Shown: positions 24,563 through 33,650, counted from the stretch's first letter. The stretch is DNA of 64,000 nt from Cellulomonas chengniuliangii (GCF_024508335.1 NZ_CP101988.1:186001-250000), one strand, 5' to 3'. Made by a program: numbers and translations. The notes: generated from the letters alone by a model not told the origin.

Positions 24563-25656
24563 CTCGGGCTCCCCTGGCCCAGGTCGAGGGTCTGGGCCAC
24601 GACTGAGCCGGTGACGTCGGCGTCGGAGATCGCGAGGCAGTAGCCGGACCTCTGCCCGCCGTCCCAGTAGGACGGGTGCGGGTAGAAGACGTCGACGGTT
24701 CCCCAGGCGCTGGTGAGGCTGGGGGCCAACGCGTCGACCTGGTCCCAGCAGGTCGACCACGCGCCCTCGACGGCCGGGTCGGCGTCCATGCCCCACGGCG
24801 CGCTGGCGAGCTCGACCCGGCCGATCACCTCGGCGGTGTGCGCCTGGGCGCAGTCGACCACCACCGCGTCACTCATGTCGTACAGCTCGGGCCACTCGTC
24901 GAGGCACTGGCCCGCGGTGAACGGTCCCGCGAGCTCGTACATCTGGACATCAGCGGAGGTGGCGTCGTCCTGCGACGACCAGGCGTCGTCCTCGGCGTCC
25001 TGCTGCTCGAGGGTGTCCTCCCAGGACGTGCTCCACTCGACGTCGTCGTACGTGCTCTGGTTGTTCATGCCGACCACCAGCAGGGTGACGAACGCCGCGA
25101 GGAACAGGGTCATCACGCCGCCGAGGGCGACGCCCGCGATGGCGAGCCCACGCCCGCGCGCCCCGGAGCGCCGGATCCTGACCAGTGCCGCGATGCCCAG
25201 CCCGAGACCGACGATGCCGGTCAGCCCCATGGTGACCAGCCCGACGCAGCTGGTCACGAGGGACCCGATGGCCAGCCCGTCCACGGGCGGCTGCGGGGGG
25301 CCCCACGCGCCCGGCGGCGGGTAGTAGCCGCCCGGAGCCTGGGGGTGGCCCGGCGGGGGGCCGCCGTACGGCGGGCCACCGTAGGGCGAGGCGCCGTAGG
25401 CCGGCCCGCTGTACGACGGAGTCGGCCCCCCAGCGCCCGCCGGTGGCGCGCCGTAGGGCGAGCCGCCGTAGGGCGGGGTGGCGGGGTACGGAGCGGCGTA
25501 AGGAGACGCGGGCTCGGCCGATGGCGGCCCGTACGGGGACCTCGAGTCCTCCGCGGGCGCTGCCGGCGGGGGATCCGCGGGAGCCGCCGGCGCGGGCGCC
25601 GCGAACGGGTCAGGTCGGTCCTGGTCGGGGGCGGGCCAGGTCGGGGGCGTGCTCAT
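24559..25656 (-). CDS. Proline-rich DUF4190-type membrane protein
   Basis: A 365-residue protein: a long cytoplasmic Pro/Gly/Tyr-rich region with SPYG/APPYGG repeats (about 1-125), two membrane helices (IGSLVTSCVGLVTMGLTGIVGLGLGIAAL and IAGVALGGVMTLFLAAFVTLLVVGM) and an extracytoplasmic domain (about 205-365) with Cys-containing segments GQCLDEWPEL and VVDCAQAHTAEV. It is paralogous to the next gene, with which it overlaps. Proteins of this layout in actinobacteria are annotated DUF4190 or septum-formation-like; no function is proven. ATG at 25656 with a weak ribosome-binding site. Confidence 0.8.
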   Translation of the reverse strand: MSTPPTWPAPDQDRPDPFAAPAPAAPADPPPAAPAEDSRSPYGPPSAEPASPYAAPYPATPPYGGSPYGAPPAGAGGPTPSYSGPAYGASPYGGPPYGGPPPGHPQAPGGYYPPPGAWGPPQPPVDGLAIGSLVTSCVGLVTMGLTGIVGLGLGIAALVRIRRSGARGRGLAIAGVALGGVMTLFLAAFVTLLVVGMNNQSTYDDVEWSTSWEDTLEQQDAEDDAWSSQDDATSADVQMYELAGPFTAGQCLDEWPELYDMSDAVVVDCAQAHTAEVIGRVELASAPWGMDADPAVEGAWSTCWDQVDALAPSLTSAWGTVDVFYPHPSYWDGGQRSGYCLAISDADVTGSVVAQTLDLGQGSPS

Positions 25657-25738
25657 GTCCAGGAACGTAGCGGAGGGCGGCGGCGCGGAGGGTGCGCTTC
25701 CACATCGGGGCGCCCGTATCACCCGCCCGGCCGCGTGG

Positions 25739-26536
25739 TCAGTCCGCCAGGTCGAGGACGACCGGGACGTGGTCGGACGGCGCCTTGCCCTTCCGCTCGT
25801 TCCGCTCGATCGTCGCCCCGGTGACCCGGGCCGCGAGGGCCGGTGAGGCGTACGTGAAGTCGATGCGCATGCCCTCGTTCCGGGGGAACCGCAGCTGCTG
25901 GTAGTCCCAGTACGTGAAAGTGCGGTCGGGGATGTGCTCGCGGGACACCTCGGTGTACCCGGCGTCCGCGAACGCGGCGAAGGCCTCACGCTCGGCCGGG
26001 GTGACGTGGGTGCGGCCGGCGAACGCCTCGATGTCCCACACGTCCTCGTCGAGGGGCGCGATGTTCCAGTCGCCCACCAGGGCGATCTGCGCGTCGGGGT
26101 CGCCCGTCCCCGGGGTGATCCACGACTCCGCCTGGGCGCGCAGGTGCTTGAGCCACTCGAGCTTGTAGGCGTAGTGCGGGTCGTCGATCTCCCGGCCGTT
26201 GGGGATGTACAGGCTCCAGATGGTCACCCCGCCGCAGGTGGCGCCCAGCGCCCTCGCCTCGGTGACGGGCTCCACCCCGAAGCCGGGCTGCCCGGCGAAC
26301 GTCGTCTGCACGTCCTCCAGGCCGACCCGCGAGATGATCGCGACGCCGTTCCACTGGCTGAACCCGAGCGTCGCGACCTCGTATCCGGCGGCCTCGAAGG
26401 CCTCGCGGGGGAACTGCTCGTCCTTGCACTTGGTCTCCTGCAGCGCCAGCACATCGGTGCCAGTGCGCTCCAGGAACGCCAGGGCGCGGTCGGCGCGGGC
26501 ACGGATCGAGTTGATGTTCCAAGTCGCGATGCGCAT
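25739..26536 (-). CDS. xthA: Exodeoxyribonuclease III (AP endonuclease)
   Basis: A 265-residue ExoIII-family nuclease that cuts DNA 5' to abasic sites and trims 3' ends in base-excision repair. All catalytic motifs are visible: MRIATWNINSIRAR, LALQETKCKDEQFP (metal-binding Glu), LVGDWNIAP (catalytic Asp/Asn), RIDFTYASPAL and the final SDHVPVV (catalytic Asp-His). The length is normal. It is a single gene pointing away from the neighbouring SDR. Confidence 0.96.
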   Translation of the reverse strand: MRIATWNINSIRARADRALAFLERTGTDVLALQETKCKDEQFPREAFEAAGYEVATLGFSQWNGVAIISRVGLEDVQTTFAGQPGFGVEPVTEARALGATCGGVTIWSLYIPNGREIDDPHYAYKLEWLKHLRAQAESWITPGTGDPDAQIALVGDWNIAPLDEDVWDIEAFAGRTHVTPAEREAFAAFADAGYTEVSREHIPDRTFTYWDYQQLRFPRNEGMRIDFTYASPALAARVTGATIERNERKGKAPSDHVPVVLDLAD

Positions 26537-26650
26537 GACGGCAGGCTAGCCGCCAGCGCTGACGGCCCGGCCCCTGCGGGGTGCTGTGATGCGCGCCGGC
26601 CGGGCAGGGTTCGTGGGACAACTGGGCCGACCGCTCCGTAGGGTGGCCAC

Positions 26651-27469
26651 ATGGGAACCGCACTCATCACCGGCGCGAGCGCCGGACTCGGGCTCGAGTT
26701 CGCCTGGCAGCTCGCGACCGCCAAGCACGACGTGGTGCTCGTCGCGCGCGACACCGAGCGACTCGAACGCCTCGCCTCCCAGCTGCGCGCGGCGGCGGGC
26801 GTGCACGCCGAGGTCCTCACCGCCGACCTGACCGACCCCGCCGACCTGGAGCGGGTCGCCGAGCGGCTGCGCGACCAGACCCGCCCGGTGGGCCTGCTGG
26901 TCAACAACGCGGGCCTCAGCCTGCACCAGAGGTTCGTCGGCGGCGACCTCGACCGTGAGGAGATGGCGCTCGACCTCATGGTGCGGTCCGTCATGGTGCT
27001 GTCCCACGCGGCCGCGCAGGCGATGGTCGAACGGGGCCGGGGGGCGATCCTCAACGTCGCGTCGGTCGCGGCGCTGTTCACGTCGGGCACCTACTCGGCG
27101 CACAAGGCGTGGGTGCGGACCTTCACCGAGGGGCTCGCCGTGGACCTGCGCGGCACCGGGGTGACGGCCACGGTGCTGTGCCCGGGGCTCGTGCACACCG
27201 AGTTCCACGACCGCGCCGGCATCGACAAGTCGGTGCTGCCGGACATCGCCTGGCTCAACCCCGACGACGTGGTCGCGGCGGCGCTCGCGGACGTGCGGCG
27301 CGGCGCGGTCATCTCGACGCCGAGCCTGCGGTACCGGCTCGCCTCGGGCGTGGTCCGCCTCCTGCCCCGCACGGCGGTCCGGGCCTTCGCGTCGTACCGC
27401 AAGCCTGTGCCGGACGACGCGGCCAGCGCCGCTGGGATGGGCTCCCTGGCTCCCGACGCCGATCGGTAG
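26651..27469 (+). CDS. Short-chain dehydrogenase/reductase
   Basis: A 272-residue classical SDR. The nucleotide-binding TGASAGLG (about 7-14), LVNNAG (about 84-89), catalytic Ser in NVASVAALF and YSAHK (catalytic Tyr and Lys) are all present. The Arg in LVARD suggests NADPH preference. Homologues reduce carbonyl or fatty-acyl groups (DltE-like/SDR type), but the substrate is not evident. It ends 10 bp before the pyrE start, so the two may be co-transcribed. Confidence 0.92.
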   Translation: MGTALITGASAGLGLEFAWQLATAKHDVVLVARDTERLERLASQLRAAAGVHAEVLTADLTDPADLERVAERLRDQTRPVGLLVNNAGLSLHQRFVGGDLDREEMALDLMVRSVMVLSHAAAQAMVERGRGAILNVASVAALFTSGTYSAHKAWVRTFTEGLAVDLRGTGVTATVLCPGLVHTEFHDRAGIDKSVLPDIAWLNPDDVVAAALADVRRGAVISTPSLRYRLASGVVRLLPRTAVRAFASYRKPVPDDAASAAGMGSLAPDADR

Positions 27470-27479
27470 CCTGTCGACC

Positions 27480-28073
27480 GTGACCCACGCGCAGCCTGAC
27501 GGCCTCTCCCTGTCCCCGACGCCCCGCGAGCAGCTCCGCGAGCTGATCTCCGAGCTCGCGGTGGTCCGCGGCAAGGTGACGCTGTCCTCGGGCCGCGAGG
27601 CCGACTACTACGTGGACCTGCGCCGGGTGACCCTGCACCACCGGGCGGCCCCGCTCATCGGGCACCTGATGCTGGACCGGCTCGAGGAGGTCGGCCTCGG
27701 CACCGCGGAGATCGACGCGGTGGGCGGGCTGACCCTCGGCGCCGACCCGGTGGCCACGGCCCTGCTGCACGCCGCGGCCTCGCGCGGGCAGGACCTCGAC
27801 GCATTCGTGGTCCGCAAGGAGGCCAAGGCGCACGGCATGCAGCGCCGCATCGAGGGCCCGGACATCGCCGGCCGCCGGGTCGTCGTCCTGGAGGACACGT
27901 CCACCACTGGCGCCTCCCCGATCGCCGCCGTGCAGGCTGCTCGGGAGGCCGGCGCCGAGGTGATGGGCGTCGCGGTGATCGTGGACCGCGCGACCGGCGC
28001 CGCCGAGAAGATCGAGGCGCTGGGCGTGCCCTACCACCACCTGTTCGACCTGTCCGACCTCGGCCTGGCCTGA
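27480..28073 (+). CDS. pyrE: Orotate phosphoribosyltransferase
   Basis: A 197-residue enzyme that makes OMP from orotate and PRPP in pyrimidine synthesis. The PRPP-binding loop VVVLEDTSTTGAS is at about 136-148, and the flexible catalytic loop RKEAKAHG (about 118-125) is complete. The start GTG follows the SDR stop closely. No other pyr gene lies nearby. It fits the actinobacterial pyrE type. Confidence 0.95.
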   Translation: MTHAQPDGLSLSPTPREQLRELISELAVVRGKVTLSSGREADYYVDLRRVTLHHRAAPLIGHLMLDRLEEVGLGTAEIDAVGGLTLGADPVATALLHAAASRGQDLDAFVVRKEAKAHGMQRRIEGPDIAGRRVVVLEDTSTTGASPIAAVQAAREAGAEVMGVAVIVDRATGAAEKIEALGVPYHHLFDLSDLGLA

Positions 28074-28078
28074 TCGCG

Positions 28079-28837
28079 GTGCGCCGCCGACCCAGCGTCG
28101 CGGCCCTGGTGGTCGGCGCGCTCGTGGTCGGCACCCTGGTGGCCAGCTGCCTCGTGGCGGACGGGGCCTTCCTGCTGCCGACGGTGGTGCTGTGGCTGGT
28201 GCTCGGCGGCTTTCTGCTGGCCTTCTGGGTCGGTGAGAAGCGGCACGAGCGCCTCCAGGCGTGGGGAGCGGCCCGCGGCTGGACCTACCAGCGTCACGAT
28301 CAGTCGCTGCGCTCGCGGTGGACCGGCCCGCCGTTCGGCGAGGGCGCGAACCGCCAGGCCACCGAGGTGCTGCGGGGCCCCGTGGACGGCCGGGCGGCGG
28401 TCTCCTTCACCTATCGCTGGACCGTCGGCACGGGCAAGCAGAAGACCACCCACACCCGCCAGGTGGTCGCGCTCGACCTGCCGACCGCGCTGCCGGGCCT
28501 GCAGCTCACGCCGGAGTGGCTCGGCAGCCGGATGGCCAGGGCGCTGGGAGCGCAGGACATCCAGTTCGAGTCCGAGGAGTTCAACCGGGCCTGGCGTGTC
28601 CAGGCGCGGGATCTGAAGTTCGCCCACGACGTGGTGCACCCACGGCTGATGGCTCGGCTGCTGCAGGACGACGCCCGTCGGGCGAACCTGCGGATCGAGG
28701 GGGCGACCGTGCTCACCTGGCTGCCGAACGGGACGGACGTCGACCGCATCGACCCCGCCCTCACGCTGCTGCGCGCCTTGGTGGACGCCGTCCCGCGGCA
28801 CGTCTGGGAGGACATGGGCCTCCCGACGGCGCGCTGA
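28079..28837 (+). CDS. Membrane-anchored protein of unknown function
   Basis: A 252-residue protein with two N-terminal membrane helices (VAALVVGALVVGTLVASCLV and VVLWLVLGGFLLAFWV) followed by a soluble domain (about 55-252). The soluble part opens with AAARGWTYQRHD, typical of DUF3137-like proteins and others that modulate membrane enzymes, but I do not recognise it with certainty. It follows pyrE by 5 bp and precedes lemA by 73 bp; an association with LemA is plausible because similar proteins accompany lemA in other actinobacteria. Confidence 0.7.
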   Translation: MRRRPSVAALVVGALVVGTLVASCLVADGAFLLPTVVLWLVLGGFLLAFWVGEKRHERLQAWGAARGWTYQRHDQSLRSRWTGPPFGEGANRQATEVLRGPVDGRAAVSFTYRWTVGTGKQKTTHTRQVVALDLPTALPGLQLTPEWLGSRMARALGAQDIQFESEEFNRAWRVQARDLKFAHDVVHPRLMARLLQDDARRANLRIEGATVLTWLPNGTDVDRIDPALTLLRALVDAVPRHVWEDMGLPTAR

Positions 28838-28910
28838 CCTGCGCTCACGGTCGGACGACGCGCACGAGCCCGCCGCTACGATCTGTCCCATCCGACTCTG
28901 GAGGTCCCCC

Positions 28911-29486
28911 ATGGAGGTCGCACTCGTCGTCCTCGCCGTGCTGGTCGTCATCGTGCTCGTGTGGGCGATCGCCCAGTACAACGGCTTCATCCGCCTGCGG
29001 AACCTGGTGCAGGAGGCATGGCGGCAGATCGACGTCGAGCTGCACCGTCGGCACGACTTGATCCCGAACCTGGTCGAGACGGTCAAGGGGTACGCCGCGC
29101 ACGAGCGGGCGGTGTTCGACGAGGTGTCCCGGGCCCGCTCGGCGGCCTCGGCCAGCGGCGCCACGCCCGGCGCGCAGGCCGCGCAGGAGAACGCCCTGAC
29201 GCAGGCCCTGGGCCGCCTGTTCGCCGTCGCGGAGGCGTACCCGGTGCTGCGCGCCAGCGAGAACTTCCAGCAGCTCCAGCTCGAGCTCACGTCCACCGAG
29301 GACCGCATCGCCGCGGGCCGCCGCTTCTACAACGCGAACGTGCGGGCGCTCAACACCAAGGTGGAGTCGTTCCCCTCGAACGTCATCGCGAACATGTTCC
29401 ACTTCAGCCGCGCCGAGTACTTCGAGGCCGAGGACCCGGCCGTCCGCGCCGTGCCGCAGGTCGGCTTCGGAGACGAGGGCCGCTAG
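28911..29486 (+). CDS. lemA: LemA family protein
   Basis: A 191-residue protein with one N-terminal membrane helix (ALVVLAVLVVIVLVWAIAQY) and a helical body containing the LemA signature NGFIRLRNLVQEAWRQIDVELHRRHDLIPNLVETVKGYA. The LEL/ERA motif and C-terminal FNARVRALNT-like segment (FYNANVRALNTKVESFPSNVIA) are present. LemA proteins are membrane-associated and of uncertain function. A clear terminator follows. The preceding gene may be part of the same unit. Confidence 0.93.
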   Translation: MEVALVVLAVLVVIVLVWAIAQYNGFIRLRNLVQEAWRQIDVELHRRHDLIPNLVETVKGYAAHERAVFDEVSRARSAASASGATPGAQAAQENALTQALGRLFAVAEAYPVLRASENFQQLQLELTSTEDRIAAGRRFYNANVRALNTKVESFPSNVIANMFHFSRAEYFEAEDPAVRAVPQVGFGDEGR

Positions 29487-29515
29487 CCCGGCCCACGTCG
29501 GCCGCCGCCGACGAG

Positions 29516-29560
29516 ACGCGCGAAGGGCGCCGACCCGCGTGGTCGGCGCCCTTCGCGCGT
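29516..29560. terminator. 20-bp perfect stem-loop, bidirectional terminator
   Basis: 29516-29535 (starting ACGCGCGAAGGGCGCC) pairs perfectly with 29541-29560 around a 5-nt loop. It separates the converging lemA and HAD-hydrolase genes and can end transcription on both strands. Confidence 0.85.
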
Positions 29561-29576
29561 GTCAGGCCAGGGTGGG

Positions 29577-30353
29577 TCAGACCAGGTCGACGAGGTTCGC
29601 GATCGAGTCGACGACGTGGCTGGGCCGGAATGGGAACTTCTCCACGTCGGAGGCGCTGGTCGAGCCCGTGAGCACCAGGAAGGTCTGCAGCCCCGCCTCG
29701 ATGCCGGCCACCACGTCGGTGTCCATCCGGTCGCCGATCATCGCGGTGGTCTCCGAGTGCGCGTCGATGCGGTTGAGCGCGGAGCGGAACATCATCGGGT
29801 TGGGCTTCCCGACGAAGTACGGCTGCCGGCCGGTGGCGGCGGTGATCATCGCGGCGACGGCGCCGGTGGCGGGCAGGTCGCCCTCAGGGCTGGGGCCCGT
29901 GACGTCCGGGTTGGTGGCGATGAACCGGGCGCCGCCCTTGATGAGGCGGATGGCGCGCGTGATGGCCTCGAACGAGTACGTGCGGGTCTCGCCCAGCACC
30001 ACGTAGTCCGGGTCGCTCTCGGTGAGGGTGTAGCCGATCTCGTACAGCGCCGTCGTCAGGCCGGCCTCGCCGATGGCGTAGGCGCTCCCGTCGGGGACCT
30101 GGTCGGCGAGGAACTGGGCGGTGGCCAGCGCCGACGTCCAAATGGCGCCCTCGGGCACGTCGATGCCGGTGGCGGCGAGGCGGGCGCGCAGGTCGCGGGC
30201 CGTGTAGATCGAGTTGTTGGTGAGGATGAGGAACGGCCGGTCGGCCTCGCGCAGCGCCCGCACGAACTCGGGGGCGCCGGGCAGGGCTGTGCCCTCGTGG
30301 ACGAGCACGCCGTCCATGTCCGTGAGCCAGCTGTGGATCTGCCGTGTCGTCAT
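29577..30353 (-). CDS. HAD-superfamily IIA phosphatase (NagD-like)
   Basis: A 258-residue phosphatase. The nucleophile motif LTDMDGVLVHEGT (D12, D14), the Thr/Ser motif ILTNNS, Lys motif and VGKPNPMMF, and the Mg-binding MIGDRMDTDVVAG are in canonical order. The subclass-IIA cap domain (about 80-190) is present. NagD-like enzymes dephosphorylate small sugar phosphates or nucleotides; the physiological substrate is unknown. It lies 25 bp downstream of the DedA gene and is probably co-transcribed with it. Confidence 0.93.
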   Translation of the reverse strand: MTTRQIHSWLTDMDGVLVHEGTALPGAPEFVRALREADRPFLILTNNSIYTARDLRARLAATGIDVPEGAIWTSALATAQFLADQVPDGSAYAIGEAGLTTALYEIGYTLTESDPDYVVLGETRTYSFEAITRAIRLIKGGARFIATNPDVTGPSPEGDLPATGAVAAMITAATGRQPYFVGKPNPMMFRSALNRIDAHSETTAMIGDRMDTDVVAGIEAGLQTFLVLTGSTSASDVEKFPFRPSHVVDSIANLVDLV

Positions 30354-30378
30354 GCCTGTCGCTCGTCTCTGACGCAGG

Positions 30379-31107
30379 TCACTCGGTGGGGCCGAAGGCG
30401 TCGCGCGCCGCGCGGTCGCGCTCTTCCGGCTCGTCGTAGTTCGGGTCGCGCTTCTGGCTGCGGGCGCGCAGCAGCTCGATGAACACGGGGATGACCGAGA
30501 TGCCGACGATCGCCACCAGGATCAGCTCGATGTTGTCCTTGATGAACCCGATGTTCCCGAGCAGGTAGCCGAGCACCGTGACGCCGACGCCCCAGACGAA
30601 CGCGCCGATGACGTTGAAGGCGACGAAGTGCCGGTAGGTCATGTTGCCGACGCCCGCGGCGACGGGGGCGTAGGTGCGCACGAACGGCACGAACCGCGCC
30701 ACGATGATGGTGCGGCCGCCGTACTTGTCGAAGTAGGCGTACGTCTGGTCGATGTACTGCTGCTTGAAGAAGCGCGAGTCGGGCTTGTTGAAGATCTTGG
30801 GTCCAGCCTTGCGCCCGATCAGGAAGCCGACCTGGTCGCCTGCGAACGCGGCGATGAACAGCATCAGGCAGAGCACCCACAGCGGCACGTTCATCTGGTC
30901 CTGGGCGACGAGCATGCCCGCGGTGAACAGCAGCGAGTCGCCGGGGAGCAGGGGGAACAGCAGCCCTGTCTCGATGAACACCACGATCGCGACGCCGATC
31001 AGCGCATATGTGCCGAACGAGTCGATGAGGTGCTGCGCGTCGAGGAAGTCCGGCCCGAGGGCTGGCACAGATCCGATTGCGGGCAGGGCGGCAGCGAGGG
31101 CGGTCAT
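30379..31107 (-). CDS. DedA family membrane protein
   Basis: A 242-residue polytopic membrane protein. It carries the SNARE-associated/DedA pattern: an amphipathic FETGLLFPLLPGDSLLF-like loop (IETGLLFPLLPGDSLLF), GDQVGFLIGRKAGPKIF, FARFVPFVRTYAP and several helices. DedA proteins translocate polyprenyl phosphates or phospholipids and sustain membrane potential. The ATG at 31107, preceded by AGGTG, is preferred over a GTG nine bases upstream. It is the first gene of a leftward pair with the HAD phosphatase. Confidence 0.92.
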   Translation of the reverse strand: MTALAAALPAIGSVPALGPDFLDAQHLIDSFGTYALIGVAIVVFIETGLLFPLLPGDSLLFTAGMLVAQDQMNVPLWVLCLMLFIAAFAGDQVGFLIGRKAGPKIFNKPDSRFFKQQYIDQTYAYFDKYGGRTIIVARFVPFVRTYAPVAAGVGNMTYRHFVAFNVIGAFVWGVGVTVLGYLLGNIGFIKDNIELILVAIVGISVIPVFIELLRARSQKRDPNYDEPEERDRAARDAFGPTE

Positions 31108-31329
31108 GGTGGACACCTGCCAAGACTACGTGCCGACTGCGAGCGCTCGCCGGAGACAACGTGAAGACCTCGCGCGCACTGGAGGACCGGCAGAGGCGGC
31201 ACATCGGATGGATTGCGCTTTCCCGACAAAGGCGCCACGGTGTCTGCGGCAGCCCGCGCCACCGACGCCGCGGGTTGGCCCGGTGGATCTCGCCAGTCGC
31301 GCGTCGGGCACACCGAACGGAGAACTGGC

Positions 31330-32811
31330 ATGGCACGCATCCACGCACGCATGCTCGCCACCGGCGCGGCAGCGGCGCTGCTGCTCGGCACGGTCGCCCT
31401 CCCTCCCGCCACCGCCGGACCCGGGCACGGCGAGCCGGGGCACGGCTCCGGGGGCCACGGCAACGGCAAGGGCCCTGGCGGTGGGCACGGAGGAGGGCAC
31501 GGCCCTGGCAAGGCGGCGGACCTCGGCCGCGAGGTGCTGGGCGCGGACGACGGCTGGGCGGCCGCGAACGGCGGCGTCACCGGCGGGTCGGCCGCGGACG
31601 CCGCGCACGTGTCCACCGTCCGCACCTGGGACGAGTTCCGCGCGGCGCTCGGCGGGGGCGCCGCCCGCGCGGACACTACCCCGCGCATCGTCTACGTCGA
31701 GGGAACGATCGACGCCTTCGCCGGCGCGGACGGAGCCCGCCTCACGTGCGAGGACTTCGGGCGGCAGGTCGCGGTGGGCGGCGACCCCGCGGCGCCGTTC
31801 AGCATGGACGACTACATCGCCGCGTACGACCCCGCCGTCTACGGCTGGGTCGACCCGTCGGGGCCGCTCGAGGACGCCCGGGTGGCCGCGGCCTCCGTGC
31901 AGGCCGCGCAGACGCAGCAGCACGTCGGGTCCAACGTCACCATCGTGGGGCTCGGCAAGGACGCGCGGATCGTCGGCGCGAACGTGCGGATCCGGGACTC
32001 CTCGAACGTCATCCTGCGCAACCTCACGTTCTCCGACGCCTACGACTGCTTCCCGCAGTGGGACCCCGCCGACACGGACCAGGGCAACTGGAACTCGGCC
32101 TACGACAACGTCTCGGTGTGGACCTCGACCAACGTGTGGGTCGCCAACAGCACCTTCGACGACGGCGACCATCCGGCGCAGAGCCTGCCGACGGTGTTCG
32201 GCCGCCCCTACGAGGTGCACGACGGCCTGCTCGACATCACGCACAGCTCGAACTACGTGACGGTCTCGTACAACCGCTTCTCCGGGCACGACAAGACGAT
32301 GCTCATCGGCTCGTCGAACAACCGCCCGGCGGATGAGGGCACGCTCAAGGTGACGATCCACCACAACCGCTGGGAGGGCATCGGGCAGCGGGCGCCGCGG
32401 GTGCGCTACGGCCAGGTGCACGTCTACGACAACCTGTACGTCGTGGGCTCCGACAACGACCTCTACCAGTACGTGTGGGGCCCCGGCACCCGGTCCCAGC
32501 TGTACCTCGAGGACAACGTGCTGCGGCTCGCCCGGGGCATCGACCTCGCCTCGGTGCTGACCAACTGGGGCGCCACCCAGCTCACCGAGAAGGGGACGCT
32601 CGTCAACGGCCGCCCCGCGAGCGTGCTCGACGCCTTCCACGCGGCGGACGGCGACCCGTTCACCGCGCCCGCCGGATGGGAGCCCCCGCACGTCGCCGAC
32701 AAGGACCCGGTCCGCAGCGTCGAGCGGATCGTCGAGGCGGAGGCCGGAGCGGGGCGGATCGCGTCGAAGGCCCCCGCCGCGCCGAAGCCGACGCCGCCCG
32801 GCCGTCGCTGA
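31330..32811 (+). CDS. Secreted pectate lyase, polysaccharide lyase family 1
   Basis: A 493-residue secreted enzyme that cleaves polygalacturonate by beta-elimination with Ca2+. The signal peptide ends near ATAGPGH (about 29-31), followed by a His/Gly/Lys-rich low-complexity segment (about 32-60, GHGSGGHGNGKGPGGGHGGGH). The parallel beta-helix shows PL1 hallmarks: NVTIVGLGKDARIVG, the Ca-binding NVWVANSTFDDGDH, DGLLDITHSSNYVTVSYNRFSGHDKTMLIG and HHNRWEGIGQRAPRVRYGQVHVYDN, which holds the catalytic Arg. The C-terminus is Ala/Pro/Lys-rich. The ATG follows CGGAGA. The His-rich spacer could bind metal or tether the enzyme. Confidence 0.93.
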   Translation: MARIHARMLATGAAAALLLGTVALPPATAGPGHGEPGHGSGGHGNGKGPGGGHGGGHGPGKAADLGREVLGADDGWAAANGGVTGGSAADAAHVSTVRTWDEFRAALGGGAARADTTPRIVYVEGTIDAFAGADGARLTCEDFGRQVAVGGDPAAPFSMDDYIAAYDPAVYGWVDPSGPLEDARVAAASVQAAQTQQHVGSNVTIVGLGKDARIVGANVRIRDSSNVILRNLTFSDAYDCFPQWDPADTDQGNWNSAYDNVSVWTSTNVWVANSTFDDGDHPAQSLPTVFGRPYEVHDGLLDITHSSNYVTVSYNRFSGHDKTMLIGSSNNRPADEGTLKVTIHHNRWEGIGQRAPRVRYGQVHVYDNLYVVGSDNDLYQYVWGPGTRSQLYLEDNVLRLARGIDLASVLTNWGATQLTEKGTLVNGRPASVLDAFHAADGDPFTAPAGWEPPHVADKDPVRSVERIVEAEAGAGRIASKAPAAPKPTPPGRR

Positions 32812-32832
32812 GCGCCTCCCGTCACGCAGGCC

Positions 32833-32875
32833 CACGCCCACATCCTCGCCCGGTCTCGGCGAGGATGTGGGCGTG
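32833..32875. terminator. 18-bp stem-loop that contains the next gene's start codon
   Basis: CACGCCCACATCCTCGCC (32833-32850) pairs perfectly with 32858-32875 around a 7-nt loop. It is well placed to end the pectate lyase transcript, but the 3' arm overlaps the ribosome-binding site (GAGGA) and GTG start of the downstream RNA methyltransferase. It may therefore also hide that start in read-through transcripts. Confidence 0.75.
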
Positions 32876-33571
32876 AGCAACGACAGCGGCAGCCCCGCGC
32901 CCGATCGGGAGGCCGACCTCGGCGTCGGCGTCGGACCGTGGCCGGGGGGCCGAGCCGCGTGGCCGGCGCTCGAGGGCCCCGACGGGCGGCAGCGGTACGA
33001 CCCCGAGCTCCTCGAGCACGGCGACCGGCGCAACGTCGTGGACCGGTACCGGTACTGGACGGTCGAGGCGGTCGTCGCCGACCTCGACACCCGGCGGCAC
33101 CCGTTCCACGTGGCCGTCGAGAACTGGGCGCACGACATGAACATCGGCTCAGTGGTGCGCACCGCCAACGCGTTCGCCGCCGCCGAGGTGCACATCGTGG
33201 GCCGGCGCCGGTGGAACCGCCGTGGCGCCATGGTCACCGACCGGTACCAGCACCTGCGCCACCACCCCGACATCGGCGCGCTGCTCGAGTGGGCGCGGAC
33301 CGCGAGGCCGGGCGGCGGCCCGCTGCCCGTGATCGGCATCGACAACCTGCCCGGCTCGGTCGCGCTCGAGGGGTACCCGCTGCCGCGCGAGTGCGTGCTG
33401 CTGTTCGGCCAGGAGAGCGTCGGCCTGTCGCCCGAGGCGCAAACGGCGGCGGTGGACGTGCTGCACATCGCCCAGTTCGGGTCGACCCGCTCGATCAACG
33501 CGGGCGCCGCCGCGGCCATCGCCATGCACGCGTGGGTGTCACAGCATGTGGCCACCCGGTCCGATGGGTAG
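32873..33571 (+). CDS. TrmH/SpoU-family RNA 2'-O-methyltransferase
   Basis: A 232-residue SPOUT methyltransferase. The knot motifs are visible: NWAHDMNIGSVVRTANAF (motif 1 with catalytic Arg/Asn), ECVLLFGQESVGLSPEA (motif 2, SAM knot) and IAQFGSTRSINAGAAAAIAMHAWV (motif 3). It methylates a ribose in tRNA or rRNA; the target nucleotide is not evident. The GTG at 32873 lies in the 3' arm of the preceding hairpin; a GTG six bases earlier (32867) is also possible. It precedes fbaA by 79 bp. Confidence 0.92.
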   Translation: MSNDSGSPAPDREADLGVGVGPWPGGRAAWPALEGPDGRQRYDPELLEHGDRRNVVDRYRYWTVEAVVADLDTRRHPFHVAVENWAHDMNIGSVVRTANAFAAAEVHIVGRRRWNRRGAMVTDRYQHLRHHPDIGALLEWARTARPGGGPLPVIGIDNLPGSVALEGYPLPRECVLLFGQESVGLSPEAQTAAVDVLHIAQFGSTRSINAGAAAAIAMHAWVSQHVATRSDG

Positions 33572-33650
33572 GACGTCCTGATCGCATCATGGCCAGGACG
33601 TGGAAGACTCAGATGGAAAACCACTCCCACTAGCAGCAGGAGAATCCGCG

